DNA of 64,000 nucleotides from the NCBI RefSeq assembly GCF_047663525.1, contig NC_092600.1, positions 1,608,001-1,672,000 on the forward strand, given 5' to 3'. Position numbers and translations under genes: made by a program. A model generated the notes under the pieces. It worked only from the letters and a program-made list of their open reading frames with translations, had not been told where the DNA came from and did no database searches. The number at the start of each line of letters is the position of its first letter. Within the stretch, counting starts at the first letter, position 1. The stretch is from Anas platyrhynchos (lineage: Eukaryota > Chordata > Aves > Anseriformes > Anatidae). Positions 12,946 through 23,881 of the stretch are shown piece by piece.

Positions 12946-15900
12946 GTGACCAAGCTTCAGTCTTTCTCCTCTGCCGCTGGGAAGGCTGTGGGTGTGTTCA
13001 GACTAACGTTTTGACAATTACTGACAGGGAAAAGGGGGTTTTGGAACCCAATTCCCATCCTTCTAACTGCCTAAAGCAAAGGAAAGACGGGGGCCTGCTG
13101 TGCCCCGGCCCTGCCCTGGGGAAGCCCTGCTGGCTGCAGGTGGGCTCCTCAGTTCGGGGCCATTCTCTAAAGGTTTGGGGTCATTCTCTAAAGGATTGGC
13201 TTCGCCTCTGTGACAGCCACTGCAGGCAGTCATGGGAATGGTTTGTTCCTGGAGACATAGAGGCTGGAAATCAGCTGCGTCTCCTCCCCAAGAGAGAAGT
13301 GGGGACAGTGTTGGCAGTTTAATGTCTTACAGGTGTGGTGTCCATCCTGCAGCACCTTGCTGAGGTCTGTAAGGTTGGGGCCCTCTTTGTAGAGTGCCAC
13401 TGATGTTCAGGGGCAGAGCTGCAAAAAGGAAAACAGCATCCTGGGCTGAAGCAGCACTGGAAAGTCGTTAGGGCTCTGTGTGAGACAGGGCTCCCAGACA
13501 CGGTTCTGCTTGTGCTGAATCGCTGAGAAAGCTCTCTTCCCCTGAAGGCAGAGTTCTTATCTTAGCTTGCTGCAAGTTAATTGACATTGCTGAAGCCAGC
13601 AGGAGTGTGGAGAAAGAGTATAAAAATAATGCTCTCTCAGCTGCCTGGTGGTATAATGGTAGAGCAGCAGTGGGGTGAACAAGCTTCCAAAAAGAAGGGT
13701 TGGTGGTGGTCCTGCTTACATTCAAGCCAGTCTTCAAGGAACAAAACGAGGTAAGCTGCTGTGCAAGGTGGTCATTCTGTTGTTCCAGCACTTTTTATTA
13801 ATTCCTCTGGTGTGAAGGAGCTCTGGTGTCTGAGTTGCATGCTGTCACATCCAGACCAGGCAAACGGCAGTGCCTTCTGAGCCTTTTAATGATGAGAAGA
13901 GAGCCTGGGTGTTAACTACTCCCAGAGACCTTAAACTTGGCAGCACAGCGCCTGGCTTCACGTTGCTGCTGAGCTCCCATGCTGTCACTCCTGTGCCACG
14001 TGCTGCAGCGCTAGCAGAGCTTGTTCTGCCTGCTGACGTGCTGCTAATTTGTTCCCTCGGAAGGAAGATAACAGCCCGTGCAATTCAACATATTTGCTCC
14101 CAGCGTAAATGTGTCGGGGTTAAAAACAAACCTTCCCCAGGCCTGGCAACGTGCTCAGGACAAGTCCAACGCAGCCGCTTCCTGCCCGCTGCCGCCGTCT
14201 GTGCCACAAATAGGCTTCCTGTGGGGCAGCCCACCTGCAGGCACTGCTCCAAACCCTCCCTTTTCCAAGCTCTCCCTTCTCCAAACCCTCCCTTTTCTGT
14301 GTGGTGCCAGGGATCAGAGGCCGGCCGGGTGTACAGGGTGGCACTGTCAGCAGGAGCAGAGCCAACGCAGTACAGGGAGCAAACGATTCATCAGGGTTTT
14401 CTTTTTCTTCTTTTTTTTTTTTTTTTAAATGACCCTGTGAGCTGGTTCCAAATAGGGCAGGTGGGGGTCTCTGCTCAAGCAGGGCGATGAAATACTGAAA
14501 TGGAAACTTGTAGGCAAGGCTGCTCCCCTGTGCCTTGCCTTGTCAGTGACCCCTCTAAGCAGATCATCCTTCGTCTGGGGAAGCTCACCGGGGAGCTCAC
14601 ACATCAGTGTGGTCCTTACGCTCCCCGACAAGCAGCATTCGTGTCTCTGCCGGCTGGCTTAGGGAATTTGTTTCAACCAAATCAGCCTCGGGGACAGCTG
14701 GGACTTGTGGAGCTGTGGCAGGCAGGATGGGGGCTGAGCGGCACGGGTCAGGCTCTGCCTGCGGCTTCAGTGAGCCAGGAGCCGAGCTGCTGGGGCTGGT
14801 GCGGGGCTGTCCTCGGGCAGCAGGGGTGTCAGCCCCCTCCAATTCATCAGTGCCCTGTTAAGAGCTGGAAATGAGGGAGTGGGAATGAAGGTAAGGGTCT
14901 CCGGGGGGATTTCTTCGTGTCTTGGTGTTAGGAGAGCTGGTTGAGCCTCTTATGTGTCATATTTTAACACGGGGTTTAATGAAAATTGGAGAGGGAGGAA
15001 TTGCAGGTGCGGAGAGGAAAAAAAGTGTCTGTGCTGCGCCGCTTTGTGCAGGCAGCTGCTGAACAGATCGCGCTTTGTGAGCATTGTGTCAGTGCTCGCT
15101 CTGTTCTGCGAGCCCTCGGATGCCACAGCAGTGTTTGGCCTTCTCTCTTCTTTTATTTTTTTTTAAACGTTTTGCTACGTTTTGCTTTGGATTAATTTTC
15201 ATAATTTTAATTCATGCTTCTTTTTATGTTTTGTTTCTTTCAGTTAATCACACACAGACTTTCAGGCCAAGAGTGGACTTGGTGCTTTCATGTGTTAAGT
15301 TGCTTGAGTTCCCCACCTTGTGACCCTTCTCATAACATTGTGTGCGTGGACCAAAGTGAAAGAGAAAATGAGCATCTCCGGTGGTTGCAGTGTAACGACT
15401 TGCTGTTATCTGTGCAGAGTTATCAGTAGGTTCAAGGAAGTAACTTTACCATGTACATTTTTTTTAAACAAAGACAACTAATCCCTGAGGCAAGGTGCTT
15501 GGTTCTAAACCTAGCGACTGAGCAGCCGTGCATAAAATGACCGTAACTGTGTCTGAACTCAGCTTACCCAGCAGCTCAATGCTTGCTTTCTAGAGTTTTA
15601 ATACTTTGTATTGGCTAAGGTGACTGCTTGAGCCCTTTCTCCCTCGTATGCCTTCCTCTGCACATGCATAGATGTGAGAAGTGGTATGAAGAGTGCTGAA
15701 ACGTTTATTTTTCTAACAAAATCTGGATTTGAGTCAGTTTAGAATGGGCGAAAAACCCAGTGCTCAGAATTTCTGCCCTGGGAATCTTAGTCCAAGTAAC
15801 CAACCCTTAATCCCATAATTATGTATTTTAAGTCCGAATTTCTCTAAATATTTTCTTCATCATTTATAATATATATATATATAGAGAGAGAGAGTGGTTA

Positions 15901-16340
15901 ATAAACTCATGGGACAATGTTTTGAATTTTCTTTACTGCTAAAGTAGAACTTCTATATAGAAAGGATTTCCGTAAGGTGGTGGTTTTATGCTGTGGAACT
16001 ACAGGCTTCATGCAGCTCTTCACGTGTCATTTACCAGCACATTTTACCGTTGTGTAAAAAACTAAGCAGTCATCTTTCCTTTTAGGTTGTTTAAAAATAA
16101 ATAAATAAGAAAAGCCATAGACATGTTCCTAATCAGGAGAATCCCCCGATCACGATTTCTGCACCGTATTTATGCTGATAAGCTCCCTTCCTCCTAGAGG
16201 TGCTTCCCTTTACCCCCCTCCCATGCATAGAAATCCCAGCCTTGTTTTCCTGGGTAACTGAGCTTAGAGGAATAATTCGGATCAATATTATTTTATTCCA
16301 CTCAAACCACTTTGTAATAAAGCAGGACAATAACCGAGGA
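12946..16340 (+). other. SEPT8: Probable 3' UTR of the short SEPT8 transcript
   Basis: There is no splice acceptor with a septin frame here. The AT-rich second half (about 15150-16340) has AATAAA at 15900-15905 and 16316-16321, either of which could be the cleavage signal. A compound (TA)n(GA)n microsatellite lies at 15869-15894. The end is a guess from the position of the signals; transcript data would be needed to fix it. Confidence 0.4.
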
Positions 16341-19300
16341 GAGACTGACTAGCTCTGTTGTCATGGAAAAATAGTTGGACCCAATTCCATCAGGCAACAG
16401 AGTAAGAGAAAACAAATATTTTATATTAGCCCCCATGTAGTGTCTTCAGAGTTTAAAAAACACTGGCTGGCTAGGTGTTAGTTGTGAGTGCGTGCATTTT
16501 TTGGTTATTAATGGTAAAGGATTTCCCTTATTATTATTATATTTTCTTAAAGACTTGTCTGTAAGCGAAGCAGTTAGCACATTCCTTCCCTTGCAGGTGG
16601 GGGCATGGCCTCGCAGCCTTTGCAGGTCTGATGGAAGGCAGCATCCTGCTGGATGAGGTTCTTTAGCTTCCTTATCCCATTACAGCAGCTTTTTTTCCCC
16701 CAAATACATGCTCAGGTGTTAAGTTTTCACATGGACATTGGCCTCTTACATAGATGTACTGAAAACGACGCCAATGTTACTTGGTGCTTGTGTGCAAGAA
16801 CCTCACGAGAACTTCACAGGTACCTGTGGGAACATACCTGCAAAGAGGAGAAGTTGTGTGCACTTCCTAGGAGTCTGCTGAAAGCTGAACGTGTAATTGA
16901 TAAGGCTGTGCCTCTAAGTCAGATGGATTTTAAAGAGTAACTTTGAACTGTTCGGAGGGCTAACGTGCCCTTCTCTAAGGGAGCCGTGCGAGGGACGCAG
17001 CCCGTTGTTACGTACAGGAAGACAACGCTGGCTGACAATTGACTGAAATCCAATCATGTAACAAATTAGGGGCATGATTTTGATTATTACTGACGAGAGA
17101 AACTCTGGTGCACTAATTGCCTGAGTAAGCAGGGCTGGGTGGTTAACTGGTTGGTTAACTGCTGTGCTTCTCGAGGCCGATGCTACCGACGGCTGGAGGA
17201 AAGCTCCAACTGACACTAGTGTGTATGCAACCAGCTGCCTCACCACTGCTTGTCCAGTCGATATTTTTGTCCTGATCTCATGCTGCAGCCAACAAGATCT
17301 ATGCAAATGACTTCTTTCTGCCCTGGCTCAACAGAGATCGATTCTTTTTTCCTAGAATAACAGATAGTTGAGAATAATGATGATAGCAATAAAAGAGTAT
17401 AAACCTTCAAACCCATGGGCATTGTGGAGAAATTCCCAGCTGTTTCTGAAGAAGACATTCAGAATGTATGTAACAATATTTTAATTATTATTATTATTAT
17501 ATATACGTTGACTTTCCTTTGGGCTGGATGTTCCTATTTCTTGTAGTTATTTGTCGGCCTCGACTTCATCAGGGTCAATCAACTCTTCGGAGCAATCAAC
17601 ATCAAACTCTTCCCCACAGAACTCAGTTTTTTTATTCTCTAGGACTTGATTCTTCCTTCTTGACTGAGACAAGACTTGCATATGTGGTATGTAGGGTAGT
17701 TCTGTATCTTATTTTTATTTAACGAGCTACAAACACATTGTGATGCTAAGCTCCCTCCAGTCTGAAGATTTACCTCTTGTAGGCTAGAAGTGAAAGCAAA
17801 GCCTCTCAGAAGTGACTGAAGCTGTTCAGTTACACATCTTTCAGCCGTGTCACTCATTTATCTGTAAAAGGTTGGTATTAATGGGAAAACTGTCTCTTTT
17901 TTTTTGTCATTTAAACATTGACCATCATGTATATTGTCTGCTTTCTAATTTAAAATGTGTTTTTAGGGGCTTTAAGTTTTTGCAGGCTTCGTGTCTGATT
18001 GTGGTGAGCTCCCCGCAGGGTGCAGAAGGGGCGTTTAGCTCAGAGCAAGTCTGAAGAGCTCTGGGGCTGTGTCCCTGCGGGTTTAGCAGGCTTCTGACGC
18101 GCTGCATCCGTTTGCTTTGTCATTCTGAATGTGTTGGGGTTTTTTTTTGACTTTCAGTTCTTTCCACTCACTTTGTACTTTTTTTTTTTCTTTTATTAAA
18201 TCTCACATGTATTTTGAGTTTTTGTGGTGTCATTTATTTAGCGGTGGATTTCCTGTGTTACCTAGTTGAAGTAACAATGCATAACAGTGCAAAGCTTACC
18301 CAGAACCCAGTGTATCTTCTGAATATTGGGAACACTCAAAAATAGAATTTACTTCTACATCATATGAAATGCAGAAAAGGACATCTGTAATTTGTGGAGG
18401 GATTCTAAGGCATTAATCCAAACTCCATCCCTGTTCAGGCAAAAGCTGCCTTAAAGCTCGTTAGTGCTTCTCTGTGGGATCTTGTGACTGAGAGGGGAGA
18501 TTTACGGCAGTTCCACTGCTGAAACAATGCCCAAACAGCTGATTCAAGGGTAGGATGACAAAGGAGCAGAAATGGACAGTGGCAGTGTCTGAGTGGTACT
18601 TCCTCTTCATACAAACCAGAGCGGTGTGCTTTTTCTGGAAAAAATGCATCTTACCACGTTATTTTAGCCACATCACGGCCAAAAAAAGTGCACAGCTTCA
18701 CTTCGGGTTTCTCTTTTCAGGGACTGCTGATGAAATTGTTGCTTGAAGCTCTGTTCTTGGTGTCAGCTCTGCGGGGCATTGCTCTCTGTGAAGCTGTGTT
18801 CAGTTTTCTGTGTGTCTTTGGGTTTTATTCGCTACTGGGCTGAGGGCAGTGCTGCACCTGGGACAAAACCAAAAAGCGGAGCTTGGCTGATGCACGGTGT
18901 TGCTGAAGTGGTGTTTCCGACTGAAGCTTTTTCTGCACCCCAGATTTCAGGAACTAAACCAAGTCGGTGCTGCTGGCTGCTTCCGAAATTGCTGTAGAAA
19001 CATGAATACGTACCGTGCTGCAGCAGGGACTGGTTCGTGTCAGAGCCCTGTGCTTTCTGCATCTAACATGCAGCTTGCTGAAAGGGCAGTGGGCAGTCTG
19101 CTCCCTCTGTGCAGCCTGTTTGCATCCCGCTGTTGTATAGGGCCGGGCTGCTCACACCAGCACCAGGCCCCGTGCTTGTACCTGCAGGGCGCTGACCAGG
19201 AGCGGAGCTGGGGCTGTGTTAGGGTCGTGTCACTTGGGTCTCTTGAGCTGTTGAAGGATGAGCCTGAAATGGGGACTCTGCAGCTGATGCCGACTGGTTT

Positions 19301-22199
19301 GTATGAAACATTTCACAAACTTACCCATCCCAGTACTTCTTAAAGGAAAACCTTCTAGGAGGCCAGAGAAGAGGTGCATAGGATGGGGCATCTCAGGTGC
19401 TGTGTCGGCAGCCTGCCCTCGTTAAAAGTTCAAACCAGTCCCAAACACAACCTCAGCAGCCATGGGAGCTTCTCCAGGTTGTGGTGGTTTCAGTCCCACC
19501 ATCTCCTGCGTACCCGGCCCTGCACGCTCCCAGGCGGCTGCGTGAGGTTTGTACTTTGACCTGTTCGTGCTGTCTCTGCCTCCTGTAAATAACTGAAACT
19601 TAAACATTGATTCTCTTTTGTTCTTTCTGTAGCTTTTTTAGTCTTCCCACTGCGTGCTCCATAACAACAGGAAGACATGTTAATTAGAAGATTTATTAAG
19701 GCCAAAACATCTCATGCAGAAGAAATTAATTGGTGCTTTCACCTTTAAGCTTGCCTTATATTGCACAGAAGAGATTATATAGCAAGGACTAAGATGCTCT
19801 GTGTCTTCTGATTGGGAAAAGTTTGCTTGATCAGGTTTCTTGATCAAGGCAAAATCTGAGGTACTTGCCAAAAGATAAATTACTAATTAAGGCTGATGCA
19901 TGGCTTGCACTGAAACCAAAACACTAATCTCGGGGTGAGAGCCTGGACGAGGCACTTAACACTGTGACTAAACTTCCCAAGGGAAGGGGAACGAGGTCGG
20001 GTTAGTCCGAGACAAGTTTTCAGCTTGCTGCTTGAGCTGCCACTGTAATGGGATTTTCATTCGTTCCTCTCCTCGGTCTGGTTTTGGGCCGTAACCTGAG
20101 AACCTCCTAACGCCCTTAACGCTTCAGCCGGGCTCTGGTGTTCCTTAGCAATAACTCTTCCGTGTAGCTTTTTTTCCTGTAGACTTACAGGCTTTACAAC
20201 CTAAATCCCCAAGCCTCAATTTGTTCAGTTTTCCTAGGGCTGTAACCCATGTGCCTCACAATTAACCCCTCTCCAAAGCCCCCTGTGCCCTTGGCCTTAC
20301 TTCGGTTACCGGCGCTCCTGCCTGGCCAGCCCGGACTCCTGCAGCTCCTGCTGGGACGTGCTGGGTAAGAGCAGAAACATCCTAAAGGACAACTAAATAA
20401 TTCGGTAACAGAGGGGAAATGCTTTAAAGCTGGAGTCTCGGCATTCCAGGCTTTATGTTCTGCATTTATAGCAGACCGACTTCCCCTTACATAAATAACT
20501 TGTTTAAAAAAAGCTCTTGGTGTTTGTGTCCCAGGCTAACTTCTCAAAGGAACAGGGCAAGGCCCTAGTTTACCTTCATTTTAAACAAACCTGTAAATGA
20601 ATCTCAGGAATGACCTGCTTGTACCAAAGTTGGGTTTAATAAAAATAGAACTGACATGTTTAACAAACATCTGTTAAACGCGTTTTGTACGCTAATTATA
20701 TTCACTGGAAGAACACAGTGCTTTGTCCAAATTCACAATCCTCGCGGTCGTTCCAGCTTCCCTCTGTTAACCCCCTTGTCCCGTGTGTGCTGGATGTGCT
20801 CGTACTGCCAGCAGCCCCCTGTGCCACGGCTGGAGGTAACGGCCGAGCCCACGGGGCATCTCTGAATTCTGGAAAGAAAATCACCCAAGTCTGTTGTTAG
20901 GCACACTTGAAATCTTCAGCTGCTCCCCTGATCTGCACCATGCAAGTTTTTGCGTTGCGTTTTCTTTTCATTTTTTTAAAAAAATCTTTTTTCAAACTCA
21001 CAGCAGAGAGAGGCCATCCCTGCTGCCCACAGCTCCTCTGAAGGGCAAGGAAAGGCGTTCATGCCTGGCACAGGTGGGAAGGAGCCAGCACAGCGCTGTG
21101 TCCACCTCACTCTGGGAGCTGCTGGGGCCTCTGCAGTCATAGTGAGGTTGCTTTAGGTTCGTTTTCTCCCTGGTGGTGATCGCTGCAGGGTGATGGTAGG
21201 CGAGGGGAAGAGATCCTCCTGTAGCTTGCCGTGTTTCCAAAACGCAGAGCCCAGGCAGGCAGCTGGGCTGTGCTCACACCCCAGGGAGGGGGGAGAAAAC
21301 AGCCCTTCTGCCAGGTCAAGGGAATTCACCCTAAGAGCTCTTTGGAAGTGCTGTGTAAATGTTCTCTTGTTTACAAGGACTGAGCATTCCCCAAACAAAC
21401 CCCACAAAACTGGCCCTCAGCACATCGGGTGTTTGTCAGCCGTGCTGGCTGAATCCAGTGTGTTCTGCCAGAATGGGGCAGCAGAATGACTGCGGGGCCG
21501 TGGGGGGAGCCCAGCTGCAGGTAACACAAGCCTGGGGGAGGGAACGACCTGTGGCTGTGATGTGCACGCAACGGCAATCCGAGCAGACAGGCAGAGACAG
21601 GAGATAGTCACGGTCTGTGAAACAGCTGGCCAAAATGCTCCTTCTGTTCTGTTGGTTCCTTTATCCTAACTCAGCACTGGGAGAGGTGTGGGCAGGCCCT
21701 GTGCTACCAGAGAGAAGCAGCCTCCAGCTGCACTGCTCCCAGTCCAGTTTGTCATCCTGCACCCCAACTGGGAACACAGGACTGTGCTGGGCCTCTCAGC
21801 ATGGGCTTCAGCTTTTTAGATTGAACTCCCCATTAACGTGCACTCTGGAATGTGGCTCAGATGGCACTGTGGGGGTTTTGAAGAGCAGTTCTGTTGGTTT
21901 GTAAGGTGTTATCCAGCATATGGGTGAGAAACTACGTATGTAGGCTCAAAGCTGGGGTGAAAAACAGATAGGAGCTGTTGTGGTATGAAGGTAGAGCACG
22001 TTGATTACTGCGTGCAGAATTTTTCTGCTACTATTTCCATTGGTTAATGCAGCTGGTGAAGATGCTTGAGATAAGGTAGAAAAAGGGATGGGAGGAAAAG
22101 CAGAACTAGAGACGGGAAGCAGACATGCAGCCCAGCTTCCTGCAGGGGCTGCTGAGGGCATTGCCTTTTTGCTGGCCTCTTCACGGAGCACGCCGAGAA
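16341..22199. other. Non-coding stretch between SEPT8 short end and CCNI2 3' end
   Basis: I see no conserved coding segment on either strand, only short low-complexity runs (an ATT repeat near 17480-17500, and T runs near 18140 and 18180). For the long SEPT8 isoform this whole stretch is intron, since its splice runs from 12942 to 25099. Confidence 0.6.
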
Positions 22200-23881
22200 C
22201 ACGCAGACCAAGATTATATTTTATTTAAAGTAAACTACAAAAGGCAACTTGCCTCCTTCAGAAAGTCGGGCAGTCAAGTCACAGTTTGATAGAAAAGGAA
22301 GGTGCCACACCGCGGGAGGAAAGAGCCCTACCACAGAGAGAAAAACCTTCCCTGTGGGATTTGGTAGGATTAATAAATAACGCATCACAAGCACGCCACT
22401 GCCCAGCTCCCAGCTGCAGGACACCTTGTAAACGGGTCAGGTGTGGGGAGGAGTGCTGAGCCCTGCTCCTGGGGCATCCCCCGGCACTCAGTGTGGTAGC
22501 TTTGACTTGCTTGGGCACTGCTTCCTTTGCGGTTTCAGAAGAAAAGCTTGACTTTCTCCCTGCACAAATACGAGGCTGATTCTTTCCTCAGTACCAGCTC
22601 TGGCAAAATCTCAATGTAAGACTTTGGAAAGCTTTATCTGTTATCAGAGCTGCTCAGGATGCCACGCCTGCAAAGCTCGCAGTCCGGGACTTTCTCTCCT
22701 ACCAGGTAAGAAGATGAGCCAAGGAAGGAAGGCCAGGAAATTTCTTGCTGCACTGGTGAGCGCTGCTGCCAAGCAGTGTAAGGATTTCCTTGCTCCTTTC
22801 TTACCCTTGCTCCCCATTTATTTATCCAGTATCACTGAGACACCTGCTCAGCACGTAGCCTGTGCTGGGCTCCATGAAAGCCTTTCCTGCTCTGCGACAG
22901 ACTTGCAGGTATTGTTACTCATACAGTACTGTCTGGGTTTTAACTTCTAACTAGTACAACTAGCACCTGAAAATGCTGGCCCTGGTGTTTAAAACACCTT
23001 TAAAAAAAAAACAAAAAACAACAAACGTATTTTGAAGGAACGTGTAAGGCCATTTTTAAAAGTGCAAGAGAAGCTTGAACTGACCTTTGTAGATTGTAAA
23101 ACTGCTTTGCTATAGCGATTAACAGTTAACAAAAACTATGCTGGTAGTGGTAAGGAATTAGTTGAAGGCATTTTCCATTGTCCAGTCTGGTAAGACAGGA
23201 AAAAAAAAACAGCCTGGATGGCACAAGCTGGGCAGTGCTGTCTGCAGCCAAGAATTGATCTCCCACAGCTCCCAGGAACTTGGAGGGGGCCTTTAACGGC
23301 TCACCCAGGAAGGAGCACGGATCTCAGAACCCTTGGATTCAGGGTAAGGACTTAAAAAATAAAAAATTAAATGGCTTGGCTCACAGCCTTTTCACTGTTA
23401 AATCAAAACCTTGGTCCTACCTGAGGACTGCTCTTACAGAGCCAGCAGTGGGAGCTCCCCCTTCCTTGAAAGCAGCTCCTGTTTGGCTCTGCCATGGGCA
23501 AGTCACGTTAGCTCCAATAAGAATGATGGAGTGTGCTGGAAGAAATAAATGTCTCATCTCTCACACTTAATCACAGCAATCTTAAAAAATAAACTGAGGC
23601 ATGCGGTGCTCTCTGGTGTAGCTCATAGCCTTCTGCCAAGCTGATCCCTGAGTTGTGGGATTGTGACCGATCCCTCCCCTCCCCAGCTTTCTGTATTTAC
23701 ATGATGTTAAAAAATGAGGGGTAGCAAACACTGCTAGAAAATGCATAAATAGGAAAATAACACCGTTTTGTCGTTATCCTCTGAAGGACACAGGAGTGCT
23801 CTTACTCTGTTGTGTCTGTTGGTCTGTTTGCTGGGACCTACTGGTCCCACAGGCGCTGCTTCCAAGGCAGGACAGTCTCCA
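22200..23881 (-). other. CCNI2: Probable 3' UTR of CCNI2
   Basis: It follows the CCNI2 stop codon. On the minus strand, AATAAA occurs at 22225-22220 followed by a GT-rich stretch, a good cleavage site candidate. Another AATAAA occurs near 22820. Which one is used cannot be decided from the sequence. Confidence 0.4.

Noticed and set aside
13870-14490. A 206-codon plus-strand frame after SEPT8
   Set aside because: It has low complexity at its end (T-run translated as Phe), no recognisable domain and no splice signals in keeping with a gene.
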